Shown here: positions 24,847-36,565 of the stretch, piece after piece
Layout of the letters: every line of letters begins with the position of its first letter
Position numbering within the stretch: the stretch's first letter is position 1
Assembly: GCA_019843655.1 (NCBI GenBank)
Contig: JACDQD010000010.1
Span: 10,957,637 to 11,021,636 of the forward strand
DNA: 64,000 nt
Source of the DNA: Lethocerus indicus
Lineage: Eukaryota; Arthropoda; Insecta; Hemiptera; Belostomatidae
Reading direction: 5' to 3'
Made by a program: the position numbers and the translations under genes
Notes under the pieces: generated by a model
Databases searched by the model: none
The model's input: the letters and a program-made list of their open reading frames with translations, nothing else
Told to the model about the DNA's origin: nothing

Positions 24847-27600
24847 TCGAAAGGTGCACGCTTGGATCTTCAGGGTTCGAAAAATGAATAATGCATAAAC
24901 CGAATCGCCGATATTTTTGACAAATTGCCCCGAGATGTCTTTTCGAGCGACTGTATTATTCAAATTGGCCGCCCAGAGTAAAATAGATAATCATCGTTCG
25001 GTTTTTCATCTCGCAACGTCTCAATGCCGGTGCCCCGACTTCCCGCCGGCCGTCATTTGATTTCCATGCAGCTCCTCTATCTAGTATTTAAATGGACGGG
25101 GCCAATTAAACGGGGCTAAATCGCGCCGACAATTAATTATTTTCGTTATTAGTGCCCACACTTTTGAGGTATGAACCGATTAGGATAAAACTTATTTTGG
25201 ACGACCGCCCCTTATAAAATTGAAAGAGGTTTAATGGCCCTGCACCTTTTTCGGAGCTCACCACCACCGCGTCCCGAAATTCGAGTTTCAGGCCACCCAG
25301 TTTGTTTTTTTTTAAATGCGCGAAATTTCCTCGTACTATACTTTTGGGCGATAATGTCTGACGAAACCGGACTGAATAACGATCGTTTTCACTGGAGTTC
25401 TTGCGATTCCTAAAAGACATTTTGTAATCGCATATTTTTTAAATGGAAGGATATTTGTTGGAAAAAGTTCATTTGTTGATTATTCGTGCTAAATTGCCGT
25501 TTCGCCTTACTAGTCGTAGAGCAATAATACGGAATAATATTTTATTCCAAAAATCAATTTATAATAAACCGCACCCAACTGAGAGAATAAATATTTAGGA
25601 GGTGGATAACATTTTCTATCGCTGAAATTAGGGTTGCAATCTTTTATGGATGGAATTTTTAATTTTAATTAATTGTAAATCGCGGTAGAACGTGTTCAGC
25701 ATATCCCGGTCATGAAAATGAAACTGTACAAATGCTATTCTGCTTGGTCAAAACGCGGAGTGAATTTATCGAGATTGTCTTCACGAGGGAACCGAGTCGG
25801 CCGTAGGCGCGCGGGTGGGGTATAAAGATTTATCGCTCGTTCATCATTCGCGCTGCCCTTATCCGATCCCTAATCGACTCGCAATATATTTGCGCGTTTA
25901 ATTGACACTTTTTGGTGACGGGACACCGGAAGGGGAGTTTAATCTACTTTCGATCGGGTGTCTGGCTGAATTGAAACCGTAGGTGGTCCCTGGTACCGAA
26001 GAAGTTGTTGAACTTCAAATGGTGTGGGTTTTAGAATAAAATTTGCCGGGTGGTTTAGAGAAAATTTACTTCATTGCTGTCGTAGTTGAAAAAACGTAGA
26101 AATGGAGAGGAATTATGAAAAGTTTTTTTTCACCTCAGATCCATTCAGATTTACGTTTTGGATCAAGGTTTCTTCCACTACTGAAGACATTTGGAAATGG
26201 TAGTACCGAATGATATTTGTCGGTAGGGCATCCTGTCAAATGCACTACTATTTTTGATAGTGCAAAAATTAATTTTAACTGATTGACCCTTTCCTAGACA
26301 GCAACAGTGGTGAGTACCAGAAACGAGTGTAGCATAAGTCCAAATGATATTTCAAACCCTTAAGGACGACGTAATCAAGATTGTTTATGTACAATTCGGG
26401 GAGTTTATATCACAGAAGTTTGCCAAACACCGAAATTGAACTGTTGCCTCTTCCGAAGCCTTCTAGACTTATCGAATTCAATACTCGATAAGAAATCAGA
26501 CACCGACTATACTTTCGCCTCTGAAGTGCGTCAACCTTACGCGTAATCGAAACGTGCAAAGCGTATCATTTCTTTTTATAACTCCCGTTCCGCATAAAGG
26601 CCTACATCACTCCTGAACAGTATCGCCTGTTGCCATTAGCGTCGATACGTTCACCATGAGATCACCGGCGTTGTACGGGCGCCTTTTAATCTAACAGGAC
26701 CGATTTTCCGCCCCCGGCTACTGTATTATCACTTTCATTCACCACTGCGCCTGACGACTAGAATCCCAGGTATTATTAAAAGTAAAACTGCCACAGCAAA
26801 TGCCATCCAGAAAAGAGAATGAACCGAAAAATTAAAAACGGACAGCAAGAAATTCTCGCGCAGATGAGCATTAAAACTAGCATCTACATTACTCAGGGTT
26901 TTTGGATTCAAAAACGATCATTAATTTCCAGCTCAAACTGCGAAAATGATTGAGTATCGGGCACTGTACTAGTGCGAATAAAGACAAAATACGGCCCCCG
27001 CGAATACCAGCCCCTGAATTAATGACAGACCGCCATTTTAGAGAGTTGGCAGCGAAAAAACAAGCCCACCGAAAACATTAATACCACTCCGAATAAAACA
27101 TTAAATTATATTTTTATTTTTGTTAGAACAATGCTGTATGGCTCACCGAAACGATTGAGAGGTTCCGTACCCAAATTTTCATGATTCGAAACAAATAATA
27201 AAAAACATATGTTTTTTGCTAGAAACATATTGTGAGAAGGATCTACTGGGTGCCTGCGATTCCAAATCGCTATTTGATTCCTACACATCTCATCCCGGTT
27301 TCGTTCGCTGATTAATTAATATTTCATATTTGTATAAGCAAAGTCCAAGAATTGAGATCTCCCTCTCGATTTTCTCGAATGGACGCCATAAGCTGGACCT
27401 AAGACACCGCTCGTAGAACCGGGGCCAGTGTCAAACCCGCCCGAAAGAACATTTATAACGCTCTGGAGAGATTTATGGTATCATTTAACACTTGGGGTGC
27501 AACCTTATTGAGGCTAGTGCCAAATTGGGACATGTCATTAGATGCCGGGCCTCGGGGAAGCAGGCTCCAGTAATTGCTAAGAGGAATGGGCCGCAGTCTG
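24847..27600. other. Islands 24880-25420, 25770-26010 and 26580-26760 with AT spacers
   Basis: The 24880-25420 island includes GGCCGCCCAGAGTAAAATAG-like and TTTAAATGGACGGGGCC-like mixed boxes. The minus-strand 95-codon frame in it is unrecognised. Nothing gene-like occurs in the rest. Confidence 0.4.
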
Positions 27601-30320
27601 CTGCAACGAAAACGTTCGTGGAAGTCGAAATTAGAGGAAATTATTTTTGTGTTATTTATTTACATTAGTTATGTGCTGAATGTACATTAAATTTGAACAT
27701 TCCAAATTACCCGTAAATAAACATGTCATAATTCTTTTTTCAATTGCTAATAACATTGCAATAATAGCGAAGATTGTCATCCTTTTGATTTTGATTTACA
27801 TATAATATTGATAATATATAACCAATTTTTTTAGCTATGACTAAATATTGTTCGAGCTTTATAAGCGAGTATTTAGGATTATTTCGATGTGAAATTTATT
27901 TTCACTAAAGAAATTACATGCCCGTTCCTAGGGATTACACTAAACGACAAAAGTCGGTCACTTATATTGATAATTTTAGTTCAGCATTATAACAACGCAC
28001 AAAAAAGCTCAAGCAAAGCAGTAGGTAGAGAGCATAGCACTAGGTAGAGAAGGTGAAGTTGTGGCCCACCCAGGAGATGTGAGGCGGCCGGTTCGTAAAA
28101 TACCAGTGTCTGTAGGGAACCAATCCTGACGGTCGTTTCTCATTCAAAGGGTCATAATTATGTTTTGTATTGTCGAATGCGCTTTTCAGAGCGGGTTGAA
28201 AAGATCCAGTGAGACCGACTGGTCCTTTCGGCGTTCCAGATGTGTTTTTCGAAAAGGGCTCACCGGAAACTATACGGTGTTTTCGCTCGGCGCAAATATC
28301 CGCGAGGGGAAACGCTCTGGGGCCGCTTTGAAGTCGAGAGCCGGCGAACTTTTTCTGGGTTTTTATTCGCGCCTATTTCATCCCGCCTAATTGCAGAGGC
28401 GGGGGCACCGGGTTTTGAGGGCCCGCCCATTTGTCTCAACCCTAAAACGTTACCTGAAAATATTACCCGAAAGGGAGCTGAAGCATAATTTTCAACTAAT
28501 TAATATACATCTTTTTCCGAATCCTGAGTAGAGTGATTTATTATCAAAGAGATCTGTTACCTCTCTCGTATTTGGTCCATTCGAAAATATACCCTTTGTT
28601 TTCTTTAAATTGTTTGCTTATTTATTTGTTTCAATTAACGTTTGTCCAGGTTTTCTCTTAATAACTCTACTGGTTGATAACATCCGTTCCGGGAATAGGT
28701 GGATTTTAGATAGTGCGTGTGTAAAAACCATTTAAACTAAAAAAACCTGCTATCTCTGATGGTGTCTTTCGTTCTGCGTGAACTCATCACTCACCATTAG
28801 TCCACGCAGCGGTGACAGAGCATCGACCGGATGATGGCCGTAATTAGTCCTCGGCGATTCTCCGTTGAGGCGTTCTTTTGAAATATTTCGCTCGCACATA
28901 AATGACTGACGCCCGCAGAAAAACGTATGACGCTGAGATATTACGTTTGTCAACCCTCCCACGCCCATATGATCGCTAAATCTCAGAGACCGGGTTTATA
29001 ACAGCGTTTATTTCAGTGAAATCCCTGCTTTGGTGTCATTTACGCAGAAATAAATTAAACAATATATTTTTTATTATTCCGGAGCTTTATAATTGTGAAT
29101 CAATGATTCATCGGGTTCGGCTACCCACAATAACCCATTGTTATTCTTTTAGTATTGCATTCTGATGTCGACTGATTATTGAGCTTTGAATTACCATTAC
29201 AACACTGTAATTGTAAATAGGCGAGAGGCAAAAAAGTCAAAAGACGGGTGATAATTTTTTAAAATAAACATGAACAGTCGAAAATAATGGGAAAATGGGA
29301 AAACCTTTGGCGCTCTGTACTCCGAATCCAACTTCAATATTATTCACTCTAGAAACTTCATTTGCATTCTTTTCCCAGCGGGTTTTTATTAAATTATAAT
29401 TCCCATTAATTCATCTGTGGCCCCCTTTTATGTTTTGAGCGAAATAAGTCTGGCTGATGCCCGGACTAAGGAGAAGGTTATGAATATTTGAGTGTTGGCT
29501 TTTTCTCCACGATTAAAATGGACGCACAGAATCCACGTAGGCTGCATTGATTTTATCATTAGCGTACTTATAGCGGTTTCCCGATTACTCTTATTGTAAA
29601 CCACAGAAGCGGTTTATTTGTTTCTTAATTGTGATCAAATCTCTTGTATTAAAAAAATGTTAGCGTGATATACAAATCAAAATGCAGCACACCTCGTACG
29701 ATACATCACATCTTTATATATGTTTTATACACCGCAAAATACATGGGTTTCAATTAGATGTTTAGGTATGTCAGTAATTTAGATTAAGAATGTTTATTTG
29801 TAGAATTGACGTTTGGAAAGTCACGGTCAAAAAGGAAGAGTCGAGTACGAAGCGGAACTATAAGGTGACCGCGCCTTTTTTGCATGGGCGTATAGGTCGA
29901 TGCCAGAGGTCTTTCAGCGGACCTTCGGCTTCGACCCGGTGATCTCTTATTAAATAAGTGCATCGTAACGACTGAGGCCCTGGCGGATGCGCGTTTAAAT
30001 ATTTATTGTCTCCAACAATGACAACTCCGCCGCTGGAGCTTACAATGGGGACTGCAATTTTCATGCGTCCGTTCTTCCGTGCCCGACCTTCCCCAACGTC
30101 GGACCGGGCGAAATGTCCCCGCCCCTCTCACAGGAAATTGCGACTTCCCAAGCGGTCCCAGCGGGATTTTTTCCTCTCCACTTTAGAAAGTGGAATCCCG
30201 CGCCGAGTTCTATTAAGCCAAGCTCGCCGCTTAACAGGATATGAACTTCCCGCACTTTACTTTACTGCCTGGGCGGTGTTTCGGTTTTTGGTTTCCACCG
30301 TCCTGATATCACACTGGACG
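27601..30320. other. AT spacers with islands 28070-28480, 28780-28990 and 29830-30320
   Basis: The 29830-30320 island has overlapping frames on both strands (108 codons + and 64-68 codons -) and high CpG. No recognisable protein. Between the islands the sequence is AT-rich and featureless. Confidence 0.4.
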
Positions 30321-30990
30321 GTAACTCACTGATATTAATTATCTGTTAAGAGTAAACGATAACTTTCTCTTCATATATCGGATTACTGTAAGACCTGTTA
30401 CGTTATAATACCTTTTGAAGTGAATCTCCTCACTTGTATGAGGTTTAATACGGTAGGTTATATGAATGAATAATTTTCGTCCATGAACACAGGAGTATAA
30501 AATGTTAAAATTGTCTCTAAACGAACCCGAAATGTCTGCTTCTTTGGTTGTTTAATTACTTTCGTTTATCATGATACCAGTTGGTAAGATATCCGTTAGT
30601 ATATGATCTGAGCAATATATGGACCTACGGCATGAGTCAGTCACAGCCCCGTAGGCGGCCTGTAGGTAGATGGAAGAATTCATTACTTTGAATTAAATTG
30701 GGTTATTTAAATGCATGAATGAACGAACGTACAATTGAAGAAGGAGAATTATATATAGTTACTACAGGGATGCAGCATTCATATGAATACTTGCTGGAAG
30801 ACCTCAGATGATATCGTTTTACAGGCTGAAGGATAGGGTAAAGTTATGCATTGAATCGCTACGAAGCACTGATGTTTAAAGACCCGTAATAAAAATGGAA
30901 CGTCGCGGAGCTAATAAAAAATGCATTACTACTTACAGTATTGTTTGTTATAATAATACATTATATTTTATGAAGTTTTATTCATTCCGA
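30321..30990. other. AT-rich spacer before recursive splice site 1
   Basis: No gene. AT content climbs toward the pyrimidine tract that begins near 31009. Confidence 0.5.
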
Positions 30991-31036
30991 TTTGAACAAT
31001 TTTTAATGTTATATTTTCTATTTTTTTCAGGTAAGT
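30991..31036 (+). promoter_or_regulatory. Candidate recursive splice site (ratchet point) 1
   Basis: A long T-rich tract (about 31009-31027) leads to CAG at 31028-31030, immediately followed by GTAAGT at 31031-31036. A 3' splice site fused to a consensus 5' splice site with no exon between is the defining feature of recursive splicing, in which a giant intron is removed in steps. A second donor, GTAAGTACG, follows at 31088. The whole arrangement repeats at 57284 on the same strand. The sequence match is direct; use in vivo is inferred. Confidence 0.6.
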
Positions 31037-31087
31037 TCCAGTCTTACGATTTACGAATTTACCACTCTTCTGAATTCACTCAGTATA
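31031..31087 (+). other. Candidate cryptic RS-exon 1 (57 nt)
   Basis: Bounded by the CAG acceptor at 31030 and the downstream donor GTAAGT at 31088-31093. Recursive sites in insects and vertebrates commonly need such a short downstream exon for exon definition; it is then skipped because the regenerated donor at its own start is used. Two of its three frames are open. It could alternatively be a normal small cassette exon. Confidence 0.45.
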
Positions 31088-31620
31088 GTAAGTACGATAA
31101 CATACCCACCGAAAATCGATTAATCGGTTAGAATATTCGTTAAAAATTCTCTCTTTTAATAAACTATAATTATTTACTTTCCTTTTGCTGTCATAAATTG
31201 TACATATATGTATATAAGTTGAAAATTGTGTCTAAATTATGCAGGGGTACTTAACCTTTGCTCAAGTTAAACGCCTGAAATGAAGTGTTCGTCCTTCGCT
31301 TATGTTAATCCCGCGGCCCGACAGCGCGAACCCGGTGTAATTGCGGTGATGGAACTGTGACAAGGGATCTTGATAGTGGGGACAGGCCGGTAAGAAAAAA
31401 CTAATCTGTGACAACATGTTAGTTGGGCCAGAAGAAATTTTTCTGATGTCAGTTGGCACCGGCGGGTTCTTGGCGCGATATTTACGGCTCGTGGAAATTG
31501 CCGGTTTTCTTGCTCATGCGATTTCTTTAAATTTTTAAATAGACTTCCGTCCTGCTGCGCTCCAGAATAGAAGTTCCTGACAATTGTGCGCAGAGTGTGC
31601 GGCAAATTATAACGTTTTAG
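31088..31620. other. AT spacer then CpG-rich island 31280-31600
   Basis: The island carries 65- and 101-codon minus-strand frames that overlap and are unrecognised. Confidence 0.4.
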
Positions 31621-31673
31621 GAAATTAGGAAAATAGTTTTTCTGGAGTTCATGAAGATTCGCTCGATCAAATT

Positions 31674-31763
31674 AGTACAAGTTATTAATTGAAAGAAACT
31701 TCGGCCAGTCACCGGGATTATATCCAGGTGGACCGAACTTTCTTTCAATTAATAACTTGTACT
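31674..31763. repeat. 90-nt near-perfect hairpin
   Basis: The left arm 31674-31698 is the exact reverse complement of 31739-31763 (25 bp). The stem continues through one C/C mismatch and 5 more pairs (31700-31704 with 31733-31737), an internal loop, then CACC-GGA against TCC-GGTG with one G/A mismatch, and a 5-base loop TTATA at 31718-31722. The whole 90 bases therefore fold as one long hairpin on either strand. Possibilities are a microRNA-like or hairpin-siRNA precursor, a tiny foldback element, or a recent inverted duplication. No TSD is evident and no known miRNA was recognised. Confidence 0.75.
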
Positions 31764-32206
31764 GAACATTCTGAACTGAACTACATAAATATTGGAAATT
31801 GTAGAGCTAGGCTGCTAACTTTTAAACAGCCATTTTACCATTAATGCCCGCCTATTGTAACTATCCGTTCCACTTAGTAGCGGAACTATTGTCGAAACTA
31901 GTTTCCTATTGTATTAGCCCAGTCGGGTGTAAATTAATAAAGGGACTGTCTGATTCTGCCGGCTGTACATTCGTGATGAGGAATTCTCTCTCGCTTGGCA
32001 GCCATTCACACTGGCAATCGGCCCGTGTTCCAAATCAACCACATTTCCGTGTTCGGATCTCCATTTGCTTATTCGACTTTTACCGAATATCCGTAATTTT
32101 CTTAATTTAATAGATTATCAATGCTTATTCTGAAATTCTTTGTCTTCTAATTTTAAATCATATGACTGTTTTCCGGAATTTAGCGGACCCGTAGGTATTT
32201 AATTAT

Positions 32207-32208
<2 letters not shown>
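31764..32208. other. AT-rich spacer
   Basis: An 88-codon frame (31844-32110, +) is unrecognised. Otherwise nothing seen. Confidence 0.45.

Positions 32209-32252
<44 letters not shown>
32209..32252. repeat. (AT)22 microsatellite
   Basis: 44 bases of uninterrupted AT dinucleotide. A similar tract of almost equal length lies at 55150-55194. Confidence 0.95.
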
Positions 32253-32256
<4 letters not shown>

Positions 32257-32309
32257 ATTAGCATATTTGTATAGTAAGAATACATAGACAGTCAACTTGT
32301 TTATTGAAT

Positions 32310-33080
32310 TATTGTCCGGGCTTCCAGATAAGTCGGAATGGATAAATCCGCTAGTTAAACTAATAGATGAATTAGAGGATACGCGATAATTTGGGCCGTG
32401 CTCTAATGATCGGCGTATTTCAATTAAGCCTGGGCCTGTGAAGCGTGCTCGGGGTGTATCTCCGAGTGGCATCTCGTCCGAGACGAGCGAGAGGACCCGA
32501 CATCGGCCGTCTAATAAGAGGTTTCGAGCCGTCGTCCGGAAGCCCTTTCAATAAGGGCCGGCTCCTCACACGGGGCCGCCGGTAACATTACTTTATCTCC
32601 TGCATTATTCATTAATCCTCGGGGGCCGCGTTGTTTTTTCTTCACGGGCGCAAACAGCACCCCGACGCATTCCACGATGACGAGATACAATGCGTATCCC
32701 AGGCCGGCGCGTATTCATTAGGGTAATAACTCGCGTGCGGGCGCCCCCTCGCATTCATTGTCCTCGGGGGGGGGCAGCCACCTAGGAGGAAGAAAGTCGG
32801 GGGAGGAGCCAGTCCACACTGGAGAGAGGAATCATAATAAAAGGTTACCAACCGGTCATTATGCCGCCTAATAGAAATCGGAGACGTGCGGGGATTAAAA
32901 TAAAAAGGGCCCACACCGGAGCGCCCGGGGTCACGGGGGCATTATCGAACCTGTCCGTGTAACAGGAACACAAGGGCGATACCATTTCATGCCACTCAAC
33001 TTTAATACTCCTCTCGTGTAATGAATGCATCGCTGACTGCCCTTCAAGCGGTGGTATGCGAATAGGACAGCGACCATAGT
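32310..33080. promoter_or_regulatory. Large CpG-rich island block, candidate cis-regulatory
   Basis: One of the longest islands in the window. GGCC, CCGG and CGAGACGAGCGAG sequence alternates with TTTATCTCCTGCATTATTCATTAAT and TTTATT boxes. A G9 run lies at 32766-32774. Unrecognised 89-91 codon minus-strand frames overlap each other. No transcription signal is seen; the regulatory role is inferred from composition. Confidence 0.4.
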
Positions 33081-35150
33081 GTTGAGTATGAAAATAATTT
33101 TTAACAATTAAGATCGGCATAAAGCGACTTTTAACGCTTCAAGCAAAAATAGGTTAGAAATTGAATATGACAGATCATAATTTCTGTAAACCACCATAAA
33201 TGAATTTGCATTATTAAATAATATAATTAAAATGTAGTAAATAAAGGAAATGGGCTCATAAAAATAATAACAACCGGATAAAACCTTGATTAAGCCGGTA
33301 GTTACGGCACTCATAAAAAATAATTTATGCGTTGCACTAATATAAATGACATTATGAAGCTTAACCTTTTAAAACTGGTTCAGGCCTTATTGAACAGGCG
33401 CATTACGGAAGCAAGACTAGGGGATAATAGATTGTACAGGCCAGCCTACGATTTAATGGGTGAAAATATGATGTGACGGTGATTCAGCCGTGTTTCTCAA
33501 CCGTTTTTAGCTTTGAGGACCCCCCAAGTCGGGTTTTAGAAAGTTTGCATCTGTCTAGGGGCCAGTTTAACCGCCGTCCCGTCAAGAATGGCGTCAAGAC
33601 GAATCCATAGAATCATTCTCAATAAATGCGTATATAGTGTTTTTAAAAAAATAAATTCATTCATACCCTGGGTATGAATAAATATTTCATTTATGCCCGG
33701 GTCTTGTGCGTGGAAATTGCTGATTTAAAACTTCCCCCCTTGTTTCTCTCAGACTTTGTGTCAATGGTAAATGTTGATAAAACAATACGACCTAATGAAT
33801 AACGTAGTATTGGCTATGAATAGAACTGTTGTACAGCATCACAGCCTTGAGTTTGTTTATAGTCAATTTTGGCATCGCTGTCCGCTCGCTAGAGATAGGC
33901 CTCTGACATATTTTCTTAATGCTGTGTAGGAGTCTAAAATAGAAGCCTGTAAAATTTGCTTTGTTCGAACTCTTTACAAAAGTCTTTACCGCCGTTGATT
34001 CTTCTTTCCCTTAATCCTTGTTTTAGTAAGACCTCCTGTTTGTAACATTTTTAAAAAGTGTGACACGTTCAGTATGCAATGTGCTACTATAAAATTGTTA
34101 CTTCTACAGACGGTTACACCGCTTGGAATAATAACTCACTCTCTGCAAACTAAAAAGTTATACTATCGCAGAACTAACCATTACCGGATATAAGGACCAG
34201 TCCACCATTCGCGAAACGACTATATAGAGAATAATTACTCTAATTAGCTGGAATCGGTTATCTCGTTAGGAATAATTGATTTTTGCAAAATCACAATTCA
34301 CAGTTGGTGTATTCGAATATTGACCGCGGTTAATAATAATATATTATACTTATAGGGTTATTCGCTATACTATAAAAATTCAATCTCTCTATTGAATGAA
34401 TCATTGGTACCGTGATAGGTAGATGGGCACATAAAAGATTGATTGCTGGAATGACAGGCAGCTGTAGAACGATCGGCGGGCCGGTAGGTTTATAAACGTC
34501 TATTTCGCAGATGGATATATGGATTGGATATGGAGGCGTTTTTGGGTCACGGTATAAAAGAATGATGATTGATACAGAAAACGAAAGAGCGGTAGCTACA
34601 ATACTATATATATAACGGCTATGCTAATGCGATCCTTGGCTCGGCGCATATCTCCGACTGGCGACTTTATGCTCGAGGAGGCCATAAATCATGGATCCGA
34701 TTGCTTTAATTTCCAAACCCTCGGTGACCGACTGTTCCGACAAATCGTATATTAGAGTTCTCAAAGAGATGAAAACAAATATCCGAAGTTTCCAAGCGAT
34801 TTCGCTTGAAAAATAGTGTTGTTCGTACAGACTGTTTTTTCCCATCTCGCTTACACTGTCCAACTGCATTGATCTATTTGTTTTTCACATTCTTGGGATG
34901 TCAAAATGTTGGAGAGTATGAAACTGCATTCACAGCAATTCCTTAGATATTTTTCATTGGCTACTTTTATTATTTAGAATCTACTTTTCAGGGAACAGCT
35001 TAGACTAAAACCAGCCACCTCATTAAGCTCGGATATGATTTCTGCCGAAGATGGCATTAATCCGACACCATTCTAGCATTTGAACCATTTCAAGTTAAGG
35101 GGAATCTGAACCTCTTCGCGAAACACCAACGGGTATCTTGGGTTAAGCTA
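33081..35150. other. AT-rich spacer with one palindrome
   Basis: The 21-base odd palindrome ATTCATACCCTGGGTATGAA(T) at 33659-33679 is perfect. A small GC-richer patch lies at 34620-34720 with an 81-codon minus-strand frame that is unrecognised. No other structure noted before the mariner element. Confidence 0.5.
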
Positions 35151-35153
35151 GTA

Positions 35154-35691
35154 TTAGGGTGTTCCATAAGTTTCTTCTCCCCCTTGCTTGAATGACTAAC
35201 TGGCATTGCGTTTACATCCAATCTGATCTCTTATCCGTTTATGACAGGTTTCAGATCTCTTTTAAAGTGTGTTTCGTACGTGACAAAGTGTCTTTTAAAC
35301 TTTTTCGTGCACCGTTCAATATGGAGAGCCAAAGGAAGCATTTGCGGCATGTTATGCTTCATTGTTTTAAAACATGCAATAGTGCAAAGGAGATTTGCAC
35401 CGTTTATGGGACTGGTACTACAACTATTAGGACCGTCAGAAATTGGTTTAAGAAATTTAGAGCTGGCAATTTTGTGTTGAAGACCGCAGTGGACGCCCAG
35501 CAACGACGGATACGGACCTAATCAATACTATACTAGCTGAAAATCCGCGATATAGAGTGAGAGACATAGTGGATGCCACTAACATTCCCAGGACAACGGT
35601 ACATAAGCATTTAATCAAGGTGGGGTGTGAATCGATAATATTGTGTATTCATTTCGCTCCAGAATAGGGAAAAACTTATGGGACACCGTAA
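35154..35691 (+). mobile_element. Mariner-family transposon, internally deleted
   Basis: The left terminal inverted repeat starts TTAGGGTGTTCCATAAGTTT at 35154. The right end (about 35667-35691) is its diverged reverse complement, ending ACTTATGGGACACCGTAA. TA dinucleotides at 35152-35153 and 35692-35693 are the expected target-site duplication. At 538 bp the element is well under half of a typical mariner (about 1.3 kb). It keeps the N-terminal DNA-binding part of the transposase, but the catalytic part is deleted, with a breakpoint near 35630. It is dead as an autonomous element, though such derivatives can be mobilised by a source of transposase elsewhere. Confidence 0.9.
35321..35630 (+). 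pseudogene. Mariner transposase N-terminal remnant
   Basis: An ATG at 35321 opens a 66-codon frame containing LRHVMLHCFK and the helix-turn-helix-like TVRNWFKKFRAGNF, both typical of mariner transposase N-termini. Around 35480-35500 a frameshift moves the coding sequence to another frame, which continues with LINTILAENPRYRVRD and TTVHKHLIKVGC (second helix-turn-helix) until about 35630. The D,D34D catalytic domain is absent. The product would be a truncated DNA-binding fragment at most. Confidence 0.85.
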
Positions 35692-36199
35692 TAATGAAAT
35701 ATAATGACGTTAGTGCGGAACTGAACTGTCCATCTACCACGGGACACATCCAACGACCTTGCAACGGACGCTGTCGGAGGGAATATTCGCGGTTTGCCTT
35801 CCCTCATTCTCTCTTTCTCCCTCTCTCGGCGGACGTGCGAAGCCGTGCTGTCTGGTGGGCAACAGGGAACAACACACACTACCGACGAGCCGAGAGAGAG
35901 AGTGAGAGAGAGAGGGAGGCAGGAGGCAGGCAAGGTTGCAATTACCGAAGCGGCGGCGGCTATGGGAGGGTGAGGCGGGCTGTTATTAGCGCGTCACGAA
36001 CCGCAAACAACGGACCCCAGACGCCGCGCCGCTCTCAAACTACTACCAACACTGACCGACATTCGGGGCCACATCGTGGGTCACGATCATCCCCTCCCAC
36101 CCCCCTTCGATTTGAAACCCAAGGCATTTTGTGGGCTCGTCCTCGGGGCGATAGAATGGGGGATACCTCGTGAAAAATCATTGTATCCTACGCTATTGA
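35692..36199. other. CpG-rich block with GA/CT inverted repeat
   Basis: A CT-rich arm at about 35803-35829, ending CCCTCTCTCGGC, and a GA-rich arm at 35889-35918, starting GCCGAGAGAGAGAG, are approximate reverse complements with a spacer of about 60 bases. Their inner 10 bases are exact complements. The block is CpG-rich and resembles a GAGA-site cluster. A 176-codon frame running from inside the mariner end across this block (35643-36173) crosses unrelated sequence and is not a gene. Confidence 0.45.
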
Positions 36200-36565
36200 A
36201 AAAAGGGAATATTACATGGATATTTATCACTAATATTATCTGGCCAATAGCCAACAAACGGACAATATACAAATCCATATTAAAACCTACATGGACTTAC
36301 GGAATAGAACTATGGGGCCAAGAAATCCGACATTGCCTGCATCCAGAGATTCCAGTTAAACGTCCTTCGTACCATCCTTAACGCTTAACCACACAACCCA
36401 CCATGACCTCAACATACCGACAGTCGACGAAGTCGCAAAATCCCGGTTCTTTCTTCTCATCCTAATCCACTCGTTCAGTCCCTCTCTTACCCATCCATTA
36501 TCCCCCGCCCCCGCATTGGCTTAAACGCCGCTGGCCTAGAGATCTCCTTAGTCCGAAGCCGTAAA
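36200..36565 (+). mobile_element. Jockey-type LINE, reverse-transcriptase 3' fragment
   Basis: Translations show NKRTIYKSILKPTWTYGIEL, then after a frameshift IQRFQLNVLRTILNA followed by a stop, then HHDLNIPTVDEVAKSRF, and finally LKRRWPRDLL. These are, in order, the conserved C-terminal landmarks of Jockey-clade non-LTR retrotransposon ORF2. At least two frameshifts and internal stops make it a decayed 5'-truncated copy, which is the usual outcome of LINE insertion. The exact ends are uncertain and no poly-A or TSD was identified. Confidence 0.85.

Noticed and set aside
35643..36173. Longest open frame, 176 codons on +
   Set aside because: It starts inside the mariner right end and runs through GA/CT-rich DNA; composition is Arg/Ser-rich low complexity and no family is recognisable.
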